Source: Thiomonas intermedia
GTDB lineage: Bacteria > Pseudomonadota > Gammaproteobacteria > Burkholderiales > Burkholderiaceae_C
Assembly: GCF_002028405.1 (NCBI RefSeq)
Contig: NZ_CP020046.1
Span: 1,302,001 to 1,366,000, forward strand
Length of the DNA: 64,000 bases
Direction: 5' to 3'
Below the pieces are notes generated by a model. It was given only the letters and a program-made list of their open reading frames with translations. It searched no databases and had not been told where the DNA came from. Positions 38,419 through 50,128 of the stretch are shown here, piece by piece. Each line of letters opens with the position of its first letter. The stretch's first letter is position 1. Both the position numbers and the translations under genes were made by a program.

Positions 38419-39624
38419 TTACTGCTGCACCACCGAATAGCCATTCAGGCCCAGGCCACGCAATTGCTGCACGAGCGTGGCATCGGGCATCGCGGCGGGC
38501 AGAGGGCCGACCTGGACACGATAGAAGGTTTGTCCACGGATATAGCCAGGCACCACGATCACGTCTGCGATCCCTGCCGCCTGCAGCCGCGCCTGTTCGG
38601 CCTCGGCGTTGGCTTGCAACGTGAAGGCGCCGGTCTGCACATAGTTCTGCTGGGCTGGCGGTGCCGCCCCAGCAGGAGGGGGGGCCGAGGCGGGCGTGGC
38701 GCCTGCTGGCGATGAGGCCCCCAGCAAGGAAAGCGCAGGTTGCGGCATCGTCTCCTGGCTGCTCGCCGGGCCGGGGGGCGCCGCGGCCCGGCTGACCGAT
38801 GCGGCAGGGGCGGACGAGGACGCCATGGGCGGCAGCACCTGCTCCTCGATCGGCGCGGGAGGGGCGTCCTGAGGCGACTCGGGGACCCCCATGGAGGAGG
38901 ATGCTGCGGGGATTGATGGTGTCACGGGTTGCGTCGCAAACTGCTGCGGCGCCGCCGCGGTCGATGCCCGCGAAGACATGTCCGCCTGTGAGGGGGTCAT
39001 GACAGGATGGTCTTGCGGCGGCGATGCCGCCGCAGGGGCCTGGGCATACTGCAGCGGTGCGTTCGCTCCCTCGGGCAGTGCCACGATACGCACGCGTGCC
39101 GTACCCGTCCGGGTGACACCCAGCGCCTGAGCCGCCCCCATCGACAGATCCAGCAAGCGGCCACTGACGAAGGGGCCGCGATCGTTGACCAGAACCAGCG
39201 CGCTCAGGCCATTGTCCAGATTCGTCACCTGAACGCAGGTTGGCAGCGGCAGAACACGGCTCGCCGCGGAAAAATCCCGTGGATTGAAGCGGGTGCCCAT
39301 CGACGTGGTCGTGCCCGACTCCCAGCCATACCAGGACGCCGTACCGACCTCGTCATAGCCGTCGGCGTTGCGCAGGGGCGTGTAGCTGCGGCCCCGAACG
39401 GTATAGGTTCGGTTGTACGCCGCTCGCAAATTGGGCGTGGGTGCGTGGCAGCCCGCCTGCGCGTTCACCGGCGCCCCGCTCAAACTCGCGCGCGGTGGCG
39501 CGCTGGCACATCCCCCGAGGACCATGCCCGACAGAACTGTGAGCCCCAGGGCGAGGCGACGCTGTCCTGGTCCTGCCACAAGTGAGCCCATGCGTTTTTC
39601 GCACGCATCCTGCCATTTGCTCAT
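38419..39624 (-). CDS. rlpA: RlpA-like lipoprotein with DPBB and SPOR domains
   Basis: About 401 residues. The lipobox LGGC follows a hydrophobic signal. The double-psi beta-barrel (about 85-185) has GTASWYGWESGTTTSMGTRFNP, TCVQVTNLDNG and LVNDRGPFVSGRLLDLS with the catalytic-type Asp, as in RlpA lytic transglycosylases acting on naked glycan at the division site. A ~130-residue Pro/Ala/Ser linker leads to a C-terminal SPOR domain (QNYVQTGAFTLQANAEAEQARLQ, TFYRVQVGPL). ATG 39624 has GGAG seven bases upstream; ATG 39591 would give a shorter signal peptide and is a real alternative. Confidence 0.92.
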   Translation of the reverse strand: MSKWQDACEKRMGSLVAGPGQRRLALGLTVLSGMVLGGCASAPPRASLSGAPVNAQAGCHAPTPNLRAAYNRTYTVRGRSYTPLRNADGYDEVGTASWYGWESGTTTSMGTRFNPRDFSAASRVLPLPTCVQVTNLDNGLSALVLVNDRGPFVSGRLLDLSMGAAQALGVTRTGTARVRIVALPEGANAPLQYAQAPAAASPPQDHPVMTPSQADMSSRASTAAAPQQFATQPVTPSIPAASSSMGVPESPQDAPPAPIEEQVLPPMASSSAPAASVSRAAAPPGPASSQETMPQPALSLLGASSPAGATPASAPPPAGAAPPAQQNYVQTGAFTLQANAEAEQARLQAAGIADVIVVPGYIRGQTFYRVQVGPLPAAMPDATLVQQLRGLGLNGYSVVQQ

Positions 39625-39680
39625 CCGCATACTCCGCTGGGATACCGTAGCCGCATGCTAGCGGCGTGCGTCCTGCAAAC

Positions 39681-39708
39681 AAAACAGCCCGCAACGGCGG
39701 GCTGTTTT
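39681..39708 (-). terminator. Rho-independent terminator of the ATP synthase operon
   Basis: AAAACAGCCCGC (39681-39692) pairs perfectly with GCGGGCTGTTTT (39697-39708) around a 4-base loop; on the minus strand it ends TTTTGTTT. It lies 20 bp after the atpC stop. Confidence 0.9.
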
Positions 39709-39728
39709 GAAACGACGAAGCGATGGGC

Positions 39729-40163
39729 TCAGTGCGAGCGCCCACGCAATCGACGAATGGCCGCGAGCTGCGCCGCCAGCATGGCGAGTTCGCCCTCGAC
39801 CACCGCAACATCCTGCGCCTCCTTGGCATGGGCTCGTGCTTCCTGCGCGGCCTTCAGCGCTTCGTTGGCCTTGGCCTCGTCGAGGTCCTTGCCGCGAATG
39901 GCCGTGTCGGCCAGCACGGTGACGCGCTTGGGCTGCACTTCGAGAATGCCGCCCGCAACGAAAACAAACTCTTCCTTGCTGCCGGTGGCGTTGGCCTCTG
40001 CCAATTCGATGCGCACCGAGCCGGGCTTGATGCGGGTGATCAACGGGGTGTGGCCGGGCAGAATGCCCAGTTCACCCGATTCGCCCGGTAGGGCGACAAA
40101 ACGCGCCTCGCCGGAGAAGATGGACTCCTCGGCACTGACGACGTCGACATGGATGGTGTTCAT
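39729..40163 (-). CDS. atpC: ATP synthase epsilon subunit AtpC
   Basis: 144 residues, the F1 central-stalk epsilon subunit with inhibitory function. The N-terminal beta-sandwich starts [43 protein letters not shown], the hallmark region, and the C-terminal two-helix part runs from [20 protein letters not shown]. Last gene of atpIBEFHAGDC, 94 bp after atpD, and followed by a strong terminator. Confidence 0.97.
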   Translation of the reverse strand: MNTIHVDVVSAEESIFSGEARFVALPGESGELGILPGHTPLITRIKPGSVRIELAEANATGSKEEFVFVAGGILEVQPKRVTVLADTAIRGKDLDEAKANEALKAAQEARAHAKEAQDVAVVEGELAMLAAQLAAIRRLRGRSH

Positions 40164-40257
40164 GGCTTCAATCCGGAACGTGATGCGTTTTCAGGCTCCG
40201 GCCGGCGGTCTTGTGTAAAGATCGTCAGCCGGATTGGATCGCTTCAAGCTCGCTGGC

Positions 40258-41715
<1,458 letters not shown>

Positions 41716-41731
41716 TCAGAACTTGACCTCA

Positions 41732-42610
41732 TCAGACCGCGGCGGCTCCGCTCACGATTTCCGAAAGTTCTTTGGTAATGGCCGCCTGTCGGCTCTTGTT
41801 GTAGACGAGCTGCAACTCACCGATCACGCTCTTGGCGTTGTCGGAAGCCGACTTCATCGCCACCATCCGCGCCGATTGTTCGCAAGCCATGTTTTCAGCC
41901 ACGGCTTGGTAGATCAGTGCCTCGATGTAGCGCACGAGCAGCGCATCGATCACAGGTTTGGCGTCGGGCTCGTAGATGTAGTCCCAGCTGTGGGTCTTGG
42001 CATCACCGGCCTTGGCGTCCAGGGCGTGAGCTGGCAGCGGCACCAGGGGCTCGATCTCCGGCGCCTGCTTCATGGTATTGACGAAGCGGCTGAAGGCCAG
42101 ATACACCGCATCGAGCTTGCCTTCCTGGTAGGCGTCCAACATGACCTTGACAGGCCCGATGAGCTTCTCGAGGTGAGGTTTGTCTCCGAGCTGCACCACT
42201 TGCGAGGTGATGTTCATGCCCAGGCGCTGCAGAATTTGCATGCCCTTGTTGCCGATGGCGCAGCATTCGATCTGCACTCCTTCGGCCTGCCATTCCTTGA
42301 TCTTGCCCAGCGCCATGCGGATGATGTTGGTGTTCAACCCGCCGCAAAGCCCTTTGTCGGTCGTCACGAGAATCAGGCCGACGCGCTTGATCGGCTCGCG
42401 CTTGATCAGAAAAGGATGGGTGTACTCAGGGTTGGCCTGACGCAGATGGCCCGCAATGACGCGCACGGTATCGCCATAGGGGCGTGCCGCGCGCATGCGC
42501 TCCTGGGCCTTGCGCATCTTGGATGCGGCCACCATTTCCATCGCCTTGGTGATCTTGCGTGTGTTCTGCACACTCTTGATCTTGACGCGAATTTCTTTCA
42601 TTCCAGCCAT
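41732..42610 (-). CDS. atpG: ATP synthase gamma subunit AtpG
   Basis: 292-residue rotor shaft of F1. The N-terminal coiled coil [36 protein letters not shown] and the C-terminal [44 protein letters not shown], both highly conserved, form the central shaft. The [11 protein letters not shown] motif lies in the Rossmann-like middle. It sits in the canonical place between atpA and atpD, with gaps of 64 and 58 bp. Confidence 0.98.
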   Translation of the reverse strand: MAGMKEIRVKIKSVQNTRKITKAMEMVAASKMRKAQERMRAARPYGDTVRVIAGHLRQANPEYTHPFLIKREPIKRVGLILVTTDKGLCGGLNTNIIRMALGKIKEWQAEGVQIECCAIGNKGMQILQRLGMNITSQVVQLGDKPHLEKLIGPVKVMLDAYQEGKLDAVYLAFSRFVNTMKQAPEIEPLVPLPAHALDAKAGDAKTHSWDYIYEPDAKPVIDALLVRYIEALIYQAVAENMACEQSARMVAMKSASDNAKSVIGELQLVYNKSRQAAITKELSEIVSGAAAV

Positions 42611-42674
42611 TGATTTACTCCTCGGTCAGACCGGCAGGCCGCGGGCCTTCCGGTCCTGTCCATCATGGAATGAA

Positions 42675-44216
42675 TTAGTACGCACCGTTCTTCTTGAACT
42701 CGGCGATCGCGTCCTTGAGCTTGGCTTCGTCGTCCTTGGAAAGATCCTTGGCCGATTCGATGCTTTGCACCAGGGCAGCATGCTTGGTCTGCAGATGATC
42801 GTGCAGCCCTTTCTCGAAAGGCAGCACCTGCTTGACTTCGAGATCGTCGAGATAGCCGTTGTTCACTGCGTAGAGCGAAGCCGCCATCTGCCAGACCTGG
42901 GCCGGCTGATACTGGGGCTGCTTCAGCAGTTCGACCACGCGACGACCGCGTTCGAGCTGCTTGCGGGTCGCTTCGTCCAGATCGGAGGCGAACTGCGCGA
43001 ACGCTGCCAGTTCACGGTACTGGGCCAGGTCGGTGCGAATGCCGCCGGAGAGCTTCTTGATGATCTTGGTCTGTGCCGCACCACCCACCCGCGACACCGA
43101 CACGCCCGCGTTGATCGCAGGACGCACACCGGCGTTGAACAGATCGGTTTCGAGGAAGATCTGGCCGTCGGTAATCGAGATCACATTGGTCGGCACGAAG
43201 GCAGACACGTCGCCCGCCTGCGTTTCGATGATGGGCAGCGCGGTCAGCGAGCCGGTCTTGCCCGTCACAGCGCCGTTGGTGAACTTCTCGACATATTCGG
43301 CGCTGACACGGGCGGCGCGCTCGAGCAGACGGCTGTGCAGGTAGAACACGTCGCCAGGATAGGCTTCACGGCCCGGGGGACGGCGCAGCAGCAGCGAGAT
43401 CTGGCGATACGCCCAAGCCTGCTTGGTCAGATCGTCATAGATCACCAGCGCGTCCTGGCCGCGGTCGCGGAAGTACTCGCCCATGGTGCAACCGGCATAA
43501 GGCGCCAGATACTGCATGGCGGCGGAATCCGACGCGGAGGCAGCGACAACGATGGTGTATTCCATCGCACCGAACTCCTGCAGCTTGCGCACCACGTTGG
43601 CGATGGTCGAAGCCTTCTGGCCGATCGCCACGTAGATACAGATCAGGTCCTTGCCCTTCTGGCTGATGATCGAGTCGACGGCCACGGCGGTCTTGCCGGT
43701 CTGGCGGTCGCCAATGATCAACTCACGCTGGCCACGGCCGACGGGCACCATGGCGTCGATCGCCTTGATACCGGTCTGCACCGGTTGCGACACGGATTGG
43801 CGCCAGATCACGCCTGGGGCGATCTTTTCGATCGGATCGAGTTGCTTGGTTTCCACCGGGCCCTTGCCATCGATGGGCACACCCAGCGTGTTGACCACAC
43901 GGCCGATCAGCTCGGGGCCGACGGGCACGGAAAGAATCTCACCGGTGCACTTGACGGTGTCGCCTTCGGAGATGTGCTCGTAGGGGCCCAGAATCACCAC
44001 ACCGACCGAATCGCGCTCAAGGTTGAGTGCCAGGCCAAAGGTGTTGTTCGGGAATTCGAGCATTTCGCCCTGCATCACGTCGGACAGCCCATGCACCCGC
44101 GCAATACCGTCGGTCAGGGACACGACCGTGCCCTCGTTGCGGATATTGGCGCTGGCGCCCAGACCTTCGATGCGGCTCTTGATGAGTTCGGAAATTTCTG
44201 CGGGATTGAGTTGCAT
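42675..44216 (-). CDS. atpA: ATP synthase alpha subunit AtpA
   Basis: 513-residue non-catalytic nucleotide-binding F1 subunit. It begins [19 protein letters not shown]. Walker A reads [15 protein letters not shown], the alpha-specific [22 protein letters not shown] block follows, and the arginine finger lies in [11 protein letters not shown]-terminal length is normal. Start ATG 44216 follows the atpH stop by 16 bp. No oddities seen. Confidence 0.98.
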   Translation of the reverse strand: MQLNPAEISELIKSRIEGLGASANIRNEGTVVSLTDGIARVHGLSDVMQGEMLEFPNNTFGLALNLERDSVGVVILGPYEHISEGDTVKCTGEILSVPVGPELIGRVVNTLGVPIDGKGPVETKQLDPIEKIAPGVIWRQSVSQPVQTGIKAIDAMVPVGRGQRELIIGDRQTGKTAVAVDSIISQKGKDLICIYVAIGQKASTIANVVRKLQEFGAMEYTIVVAASASDSAAMQYLAPYAGCTMGEYFRDRGQDALVIYDDLTKQAWAYRQISLLLRRPPGREAYPGDVFYLHSRLLERAARVSAEYVEKFTNGAVTGKTGSLTALPIIETQAGDVSAFVPTNVISITDGQIFLETDLFNAGVRPAINAGVSVSRVGGAAQTKIIKKLSGGIRTDLAQYRELAAFAQFASDLDEATRKQLERGRRVVELLKQPQYQPAQVWQMAASLYAVNNGYLDDLEVKQVLPFEKGLHDHLQTKHAALVQSIESAKDLSKDDEAKLKDAIAEFKKNGAY

Positions 44217-44232
44217 GGGAGCCTCTAAAACT

Positions 44233-44772
44233 TTAAGCGGTGAGAGCGACTTTCATCTGCTCCAGCCGGGCGCGGACCGAGGTGTCGAGCACTTCGTCGC
44301 CAACGGCGACACGCACTCCCCCGATGAGCGACGGATCGATTTCCACGGTGGCGTGCAGCTTGCGGCCATATTTGCGCTCGAGCGCCCGGAGCAGGCCATC
44401 GAGCGCCTCGCCCTCCAGCGGAAACGCGCTGGATACCACAGCCTCGACCTTCCCTTCGGCTTCGTCCTTCAGCGCACGGAACTGCTCCGCGATCTGGCCG
44501 GACGCCGCGAAACGCTGGTTCTCGGCCAGCATCTCGACCAGGTTTTTCAGCGCTGGGGGCACGGAGCCGGGCAAGGCACCCAGGACCAGATCGGCCAACT
44601 GGCGCGCCGAGACCTTGGGGCTACCGATCACGTCGCGCAGGGCAGGGTCTGCGGCAATCTGCGCAATCTGATCCAGCGTGTCGGCGGCCTGGGCGGCGGG
44701 AAGACCGGAGTCTCGTACTGCGGCGAAAGCAGCTTCGGCGTAGGGCCGGGCAATGGTGGCGAGTTCTGCCAT
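44233..44772 (-). CDS. atpH: ATP synthase delta subunit AtpH
   Basis: 179-residue delta (OSCP) subunit that ties the F1 head to the peripheral stalk. It starts [17 protein letters not shown] and shows the conserved C-terminal pattern [29 protein letters not shown], typical of AtpH. It lies 12 bp after atpF and 16 bp before atpA, fitting the operon order. Confidence 0.97.
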   Translation of the reverse strand: MAELATIARPYAEAAFAAVRDSGLPAAQAADTLDQIAQIAADPALRDVIGSPKVSARQLADLVLGALPGSVPPALKNLVEMLAENQRFAASGQIAEQFRALKDEAEGKVEAVVSSAFPLEGEALDGLLRALERKYGRKLHATVEIDPSLIGGVRVAVGDEVLDTSVRARLEQMKVALTA

Positions 44773-44784
44773 GGCGCGCTCCGA

Positions 44785-45255
44785 TTACAGCTCGGCCTTG
44801 AGCCGGTTCAGCAGATCGGCATGCACCTGCGGATTGATCTCGCGATGCAGAATGGCTTCGGCACCCTTGACCGCCAGTGCCGCCACCTGGTCGCGCAACT
44901 GCTCGCGAGCCTTGACAGCCTGCTGATCAGCCTCCGATTTGGCCTGCGCCACGATGTTCGCAGCGACCTCCTCGGCCTTCTTGCGGGCCTCCTCGATCAC
45001 GGCTTGCGCACGGCGCTCGGCGTCGGCAAGTCGACCGGCGCTCTCGTGATGCGAGCGAGCCAGCTCTTCCTCGACCTTGCGGTTGGCCGAAGCGAGTTCG
45101 GTCTTGGCACGATCGGCGGCTGCCAGGCCGTCGGCGATTTTTGTTGCGCGCTCATCGAGGGCCTTGGTGATGGGTGGCCACACGAATTTCTTCGTGAACC
45201 ACGCCAACAGCAAGAAAACGATGATCTGCGCAATGAGTGTTGCGTCCAGATGCAT
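44785..45255 (-). CDS. atpF: ATP synthase b subunit AtpF
   Basis: 156-residue peripheral-stalk subunit. One N-terminal membrane helix ([29 protein letters not shown]) is followed by a long charged coiled coil ([20 protein letters not shown] and on). The length equals the E. coli protein. A single b gene is present, so the stalk is a homodimer. It lies between atpE and atpH. Confidence 0.97.
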   Translation of the reverse strand: MHLDATLIAQIIVFLLLAWFTKKFVWPPITKALDERATKIADGLAAADRAKTELASANRKVEEELARSHHESAGRLADAERRAQAVIEEARKKAEEVAANIVAQAKSEADQQAVKAREQLRDQVAALAVKGAEAILHREINPQVHADLLNRLKAEL

Positions 45256-45311
45256 GGCGCTAACCTTTGCTTCAGATGGGTGAACAGATCGTTGCTGGAA
45301 TCAAGCGTGGA

Positions 45312-45584
<273 letters not shown>

Positions 45585-45627
45585 TTAAAGAGGTAAAGAG
45601 AAAAGAAACGAAAGCGATCCAAAAGGA

Positions 45628-46488
45628 TTAGTGATGATCATGCGCCTGGCCGATATACACCAGGGTCAGCATCATGAAAATGAAGCCCTGCAGCACGATG
45701 ACCAGCAAACTGAAGATCGACCAGGCCAGGCCGGCGGCGATATTACCGACAAACAAGGCCCAACCCGTCAGACTGCTCAAGCCAGCCGCACCCATCAGGG
45801 CGATGATCATGAACAGAATTTCTTCGGCGTAAAGGTTGCCGAACAACCGCATGCCGTGCGACAGCGTCTTGGCCAGGTACTCCAGCACCTGCATGGCGAA
45901 GTTCAGCGGCCAGAGCAGAAAATGATTGCCGAACGGCGCGGTGAAGAGCTCATGCACCCAGCCGCCAATGCCCTTGATCTTGATGCCGTAATAAAGGCTC
46001 AACAACAGAATGGTGATCGACATCCCCAGGGCGACCGACAAGTCGGCCGTGGGTACGACGCGCATATACATGTGTTCGGGGTCGTGCCCGGCGGCAGCTC
46101 CGGCCGTTTGCCAGAGGCGCGGCAGCAGGTCCACCGGGAGCAGATCCATGAGGTTCATCATCACGATCCAGACAAACGAGATGAAGGCCAGCGGGGCCAC
46201 GAACTCACGGGACTTGGCATTGCGCACGATGCCGCGAGCCTGTTCGTCGACGAACTCAACCAGGAATTCCACCGCGGCCTGCATGCGCCCGGGCCGACCG
46301 GTGGTCATATTCTTGGCGACGCGCCACAACACGTAGCAGGCAATCACCCCCAGAAGCACGGAGAAAATGATGGAGTCGATATCGACGATACCGAAGTCAA
46401 TCACCCCGGCACGCGGACCGCTGGTCCAATGCGTCAGGTGGTGAACGATGTACTCGCCTGCGGTGATGGTGTGTTGGTCTGCGGACAT
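45628..46488 (-). CDS. atpB: ATP synthase a subunit AtpB
   Basis: 286-residue Fo stator subunit forming the two proton half-channels with the c ring. Conserved blocks: IFSVLLGVIACYVLWRV, a large cytoplasmic segment with VEFLVEFVDEQARG, MNLMDLLPVDLLP, and the essential Arg in the SHGMRLFGNLYAEEILFMII helix (LFGNLYAGE-like). It ends in the HDHH-type tail. The gene lies 47 bp after atpI. Confidence 0.97.
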   Translation of the reverse strand: MSADQHTITAGEYIVHHLTHWTSGPRAGVIDFGIVDIDSIIFSVLLGVIACYVLWRVAKNMTTGRPGRMQAAVEFLVEFVDEQARGIVRNAKSREFVAPLAFISFVWIVMMNLMDLLPVDLLPRLWQTAGAAAGHDPEHMYMRVVPTADLSVALGMSITILLLSLYYGIKIKGIGGWVHELFTAPFGNHFLLWPLNFAMQVLEYLAKTLSHGMRLFGNLYAEEILFMIIALMGAAGLSSLTGWALFVGNIAAGLAWSIFSLLVIVLQGFIFMMLTLVYIGQAHDHH

Positions 46489-46535
46489 GGTCGACTAATG
46501 AAGGAGGGTCGCTTGCGCGACGCGACTTGAATGGA

Positions 46536-47024
46536 TCAGGCGGCGCAACTCGTTTTTTTGCCACGCAGAAGCAAGGCGACCCAGTACACCTGCAAGGTCA
46601 CAACGACTGCGATCAGCATCGCCGCCCAACTCAGCGGCTGGACAATGCGAGGCGCAAAAAACAGAAGCACAATGGTCAAACCGATTTTCAACAACTCACC
46701 CAACGCAAAACCGTAAACGGCCACGCCAGGCTTCAATTTGGACAGCCAGAACTGAATGGACAGCGCAAACAGCGCCGAGGGCACCGCGATGATGGCCGCA
46801 CCGTACAGCGCCGACAACACCACCGAGCCCCGACCCGAAGAGACGAACCAGGCCCCCAGCGCCACAACCACACCCACCACAGCCTGCAGCGCCACGACGC
46901 GCCACACGGAAACCTGCGGCTTGCGCAGCAACAGACCCTGCACCTCTGCGCGTGTGAGCGGCGGAGCGGACGGCGTTTCTTGCTCGTCTTTCCAGGGATC
47001 GGTGGATGGCACGGTTTGGTTCAA
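46536..47024 (-). CDS. atpI: ATP synthase assembly protein AtpI
   Basis: 162-residue membrane protein at the head of the atp operon. About four membrane helices are visible after a Pro/Glu-rich cytoplasmic N-terminus: VVALQAVVGVVVALGAWF, LSALYGAAIIAVPSALFAL with the conserved GA..VP..LF pattern, then FALGELLKIGLTIVLLFF, typical of AtpI. It helps assemble the c ring. The gap upstream (47025-47318) holds the divergent promoters for this operon and the CopD-like gene, but no clear element was identified. Confidence 0.9.
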   Translation of the reverse strand: MNQTVPSTDPWKDEQETPSAPPLTRAEVQGLLLRKPQVSVWRVVALQAVVGVVVALGAWFVSSGRGSVVLSALYGAAIIAVPSALFALSIQFWLSKLKPGVAVYGFALGELLKIGLTIVLLFFAPRIVQPLSWAAMLIAVVVTLQVYWVALLLRGKKTSCAA

Positions 47025-47318
47025 AGCGAAAACACTCGGATCAACAAAGTGGGGGTGGGACTATGCCCGGGGGTCGGCAGCCTCGTAGGCCTTGCCTCGC
47101 CTTGCCTCAAACCCCTGCGGGTTGTTGCGGCGGGTAACAATTGGCTTACAGGTCAAACGGCGAAAGTATAGGGGAAAGTCGATACTGCACCAGCTTTTTT
47201 CGTGCCGGAGCACCTAAGATTGTGTCGGGTCAACGTTCCGTCCTTCCTCCTGGCACGCGAATGCACGGGGGCCGCATTTCGTGCATTCCCGGCGTCGGGC
47301 CGCAACCCTCGCACTCCC

Positions 47319-47765
47319 ATGATTGTCTTTCTGGTTTTCTTACATCTTGTCGCCGCCTTCATCTGGATGGGGGGCATGGCGTTCATTCTTTTCGCTATGC
47401 GGCCCGCGGCCTTGGCCACGCTGCAGGCACCGACGCGCCCCCAGTTCATCCTGGCAACCCTGGAGCGATTTTTTCCTCTCGTCTGGCTCAGCATCGGCGT
47501 GATCCTGGTCACCGGCTTGATCATCATGCTTCAGGTGGGCTTTGCACAGGCGCCCATCGGCTGGCACGCGATGTTCGGCATCGGGCTGGTGATGATGCTG
47601 GTTTTTGCGCACCTGTTTTTCGCGCCTTACCGACGCGCCAGACGAGCGGCAGCCGTGCAGGACTGGCCCGCCACGGCGCGGGGACTGGAGCAGATTCACC
47701 CCTTGGTGATTCTCAATTTCACGCTGGGCTGGCTCGCCATTGCGGCGGCACTGTTCTGGCGCTGA
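47319..47765 (+). CDS. CopD-like membrane protein
   Basis: 148-residue protein with four membrane helices. It begins MIVFLVFLHLVAAFIWMGGMAFILFAMRP, where HLxxAxxWxGG is the CopD-family signature, and later has the helix LVILNFTLGWLAIAAALFW. CopD proteins are linked to copper resistance or heme-type electron transfer, but small stand-alone members like this are mostly uncharacterised. ATG 47319 was chosen over an earlier in-frame start at 47202 because similarity begins here. It is divergent from atpI. Confidence 0.8.
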   Translation: MIVFLVFLHLVAAFIWMGGMAFILFAMRPAALATLQAPTRPQFILATLERFFPLVWLSIGVILVTGLIIMLQVGFAQAPIGWHAMFGIGLVMMLVFAHLFFAPYRRARRAAAVQDWPATARGLEQIHPLVILNFTLGWLAIAAALFWR

Positions 47766-47789
47766 CGCCCAACCGGGACCGGGCGACCC

Positions 47790-48866
47790 TCAGTCGGTGA
47801 AGGACGGTGCCGCCATCAGTCGGCTCAGCTCATCCCACGCCGCATCCGGGGTGATTTGGCGCAGGCAATGGAGATGCCCGAGCGGGCAAGTGCGCTGAAA
47901 GCACGGGCTGCAGTCGAGATGCAGCCACAAGGCAGCGCTGCGATGGGCCGCTGGCGGCGTATGCCGCGGATCGGTCGAGCCATACAGCCCGAGGGTCGGC
48001 CGCCCCAAGGCCGCCGCAACGTGCATCAGGCCGGAATCATTGCTTACCGCGCCACTGCAATCGGCCAACAGGGCGATGGCCTCTTCCAGGCGTGTTGCGC
48101 CACAAAGGTTCACGCTGCCTGCCGCGCCCGCAGCAATCTGCGCGCCGATGGCGCCGTCGCGCGATGCTCCGAGTATTGCAACGCCATAGCCCCCCTGCTG
48201 CGCCCGTCCTGCCAGTGCGGCGTAATGGTCAACCGGCCATTGTTTGGCCGGACCATACTCGGCGCCCGGGCAGAGGGCGATCCAGCGTTGCGGCAACCCA
48301 AACCGCTGGCGCGCTGCCTCAGCCTGCTGAGACGCTATGGACAGCACTGGCTCGGGCAACACCTGCGCTGCGGAGATCTGAGCCAATGCAGCGTAATGCT
48401 CTCGCATGTCCGCCCGCAATGCCTGCGCGGGCTGCGGCATGCGGCAGGACACAGGCGAAAGCGCCATGGGTTCGGCTGCCTTGATGGCTCGCTGATCGGT
48501 GATATCGACACGGTCCGTCAGCAATACGCCGCGCGCCTCGCCGAGGTATCCGATGCGCCGGGGAATACGCGCCAGCCACGGCACCAGGCGCGACTTGATG
48601 TTGTTGCCGAGCACGTAGGCACGCTCGAAACCTCGGCCTCGCAGTTGCGCAGCAAGCTGTCGACGAAGATTGAAATCGAGTCGGCCATGCGCAAAGGGCG
48701 CCTCAATGACCTCGTCCACGCTCGGCATGGCCCGAAGCACCGGCGCCACGCTGGGCAGCCCCAGCGCCGTGATGGTCGCGCCGCCTCTGGCCAGCAAGGC
48801 CACCAAAGGCTGGGCCATGACCGCGTCGCCGATCCACTGGGGCGCGATCAGCAGCACACGGGTCAT
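47790..48866 (-). CDS. waaF: ADP-heptose:LPS heptosyltransferase WaaF
   Basis: 358-residue GT9 enzyme adding the second heptose to the LPS inner core. It starts MTRVLLIAPQWIGDAVMAQPL, typical of WaaF, with LGNNIKSRLVPWLARIPRRIGYLGEARGVLL, ALCPGAEYGPAKQWPVDHYA, and NDSGLMHVAAALGRPTLGLYGSTDP. Several C-terminal Cys residues (CSPCFQRTCPLGHLHCL) are normal for WaaF. A zinc-finger gene lies 13 bp upstream on the same strand, a common neighbour. Confidence 0.95.
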   Translation of the reverse strand: MTRVLLIAPQWIGDAVMAQPLVALLARGGATITALGLPSVAPVLRAMPSVDEVIEAPFAHGRLDFNLRRQLAAQLRGRGFERAYVLGNNIKSRLVPWLARIPRRIGYLGEARGVLLTDRVDITDQRAIKAAEPMALSPVSCRMPQPAQALRADMREHYAALAQISAAQVLPEPVLSIASQQAEAARQRFGLPQRWIALCPGAEYGPAKQWPVDHYAALAGRAQQGGYGVAILGASRDGAIGAQIAAGAAGSVNLCGATRLEEAIALLADCSGAVSNDSGLMHVAAALGRPTLGLYGSTDPRHTPPAAHRSAALWLHLDCSPCFQRTCPLGHLHCLRQITPDAAWDELSRLMAAPSFTD

Positions 48867-48879
48867 GCCGTATGCGCGC

Positions 48880-49080
48880 TCAATGGCCGCGCACCACTTC
48901 GCCTTCCGCCAGCCGGTAGCGGGTGCCGCAGTAGGGGCAGGCCGCTTCGCCGTGCGTGATGTCGATGAACACCCGCGGATGGCTGCTCCAGATCGGCATG
49001 TTCGGATTGGGACAATGGGCCGGAAGATCCTTGGCCTTGAGTTCGACCACGGGCATGTCGGGCTTGGGAATGGCGCTCAT
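48880..49080 (-). CDS. Zinc-finger (zf-CHCC type) protein
   Basis: 66-residue protein. Putative zinc ligands are the Cys and His of HCPNPNMPIWSSHPRVFIDI and the pair in CPYCGTRYRL. This CHCC zinc-finger family includes NDUFS6-like proteins; in Burkholderiales this gene sits between ilvE and waaF, as here. Function unknown. ATG 49080 (MSAIPKPD) lies 35 bp after the ilvE stop, so it may be co-transcribed with ilvE and waaF. Confidence 0.88.
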   Translation of the reverse strand: MSAIPKPDMPVVELKAKDLPAHCPNPNMPIWSSHPRVFIDITHGEAACPYCGTRYRLAEGEVVRGH

Positions 49081-49115
49081 GTGCAAACCTCAGTCAAGTG
49101 GTGGGGACGTCGTGG

Positions 49116-50051
49116 TCAGACCATCGAAAGCCAGTTGGCGTACTTCGGATTGCGTCCACCGACGATGTCGAAGAAGGCATTCTGGATGCGCTCGGTGATC
49201 GGGCCGCGATGCCCGGGGCCGAGGGTGATGCCGTCAAGCTCGCGAATGGGCGTGACCTCGGCCGCGGTGCCGGTGAAGAAGGCTTCGTCGGCGATGTAGA
49301 CCTCGTCGCGCGTGATGCGCTTTTCCTTGATGGTCAGACCCAGATCCTCGCAGATCGCGAATACGGTCTTGCGAGTGATGCCGTTGAGCGCGCCCGAAGA
49401 CAGGTCCGGGGTGTAGAGCACGCCGTCGCGCACGACGAAGATGTTCTCGCCCGCGCCCTCGCTCACGAAGCCCTGCGGGTCGAGCAGCAGCGCCTCGTCG
49501 TAGCCGTCGTTGGTGACTTCCATGTTCGCCAGAATGGAATTGGTGTAATTGCTCACCGCCTTAGCGTTGCACATGGTGATGTTCACGTGGTGGCGGGTGT
49601 AGCTGCTGGTCTTGACGCGAATGCCGCGCTTGAGACCGTCTTCGCCGAGATAGGCGCCCCACGGCCACGCCGCGATCATCAGATGAATGGTGTTACCCCG
49701 CGGCGAGACGCCGAGCTTCTTGTCGCCGATCCAGGTCAGCGGACGGATGTAGCAGGAATCGAAGCCGTTGGCCTTGACCACGTCGATCTGCGCCTGCATG
49801 GCCTGCTCGACGGTGAAAGGAATCTCCATGCGCAAGATCTTGGCGCTATTGAACAGACGCTCGGTGTGATCGCGCAAACGGAAGATGGCCGTGCCCTTGT
49901 CGGTCTTGTAAGCCCGCACGCCCTCGAAGGCGCCGCAGCCGTAGTGCAGGGTGTGAGTCAGCACGTGGATCTTGGCATCGCGCCATTCGACGAGCTGACC
50001 GTCCATCCAGATTTTGCCGTCGCGATCCGACATGGAAGCAGGCATGACCAT
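49116..50051 (-). CDS. ilvE: Branched-chain amino-acid aminotransferase IlvE
   Basis: About 311 residues, fold-type IV PLP enzyme for the last step of Leu, Ile and Val synthesis. Typical blocks: DGQLVEWRDAKIHVLTHTLHYGCGAFEGVRAY, RPLTWIGDKKLGVSP, the PLP lysine in NITMCNAKAVSNYTNS-like region, EGAGENIFVV, and AFFTGTAAEVTPI. The start may be ATG 50051 or 50045 (MPASMSDRDG). It is followed by the zinc-finger gene and waaF. Confidence 0.96.
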   Translation of the reverse strand: MVMPASMSDRDGKIWMDGQLVEWRDAKIHVLTHTLHYGCGAFEGVRAYKTDKGTAIFRLRDHTERLFNSAKILRMEIPFTVEQAMQAQIDVVKANGFDSCYIRPLTWIGDKKLGVSPRGNTIHLMIAAWPWGAYLGEDGLKRGIRVKTSSYTRHHVNITMCNAKAVSNYTNSILANMEVTNDGYDEALLLDPQGFVSEGAGENIFVVRDGVLYTPDLSSGALNGITRKTVFAICEDLGLTIKEKRITRDEVYIADEAFFTGTAAEVTPIRELDGITLGPGHRGPITERIQNAFFDIVGGRNPKYANWLSMV

Positions 50052-50092
50052 GATGTGTTGTCTCCGGGAGGTAAAAGGGTGATTCTAGAAAC

Positions 50093-50128
50093 TCCGCAGC
50101 AGACGTGCGCTGCGCGGAGTCTGCTGCC
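50093..50128 (-). terminator. Hairpin between tpx and ilvE, possible terminator
   Basis: GCAGCAGAC (50096-50104) pairs with GTCTGCTGC (50119-50127) around a GC-rich loop that can itself fold. On the minus strand it lies directly after the tpx stop and is followed by only a weak T run (GAGTTTCT), so termination is uncertain. Confidence 0.4.

Noticed and set aside
47251-47266. Sigma-54-like TGGCACGCGAATGCAC upstream of the CopD-like gene
   Set aside because: The GG to GC distance is one base too short for a working -24/-12 promoter.
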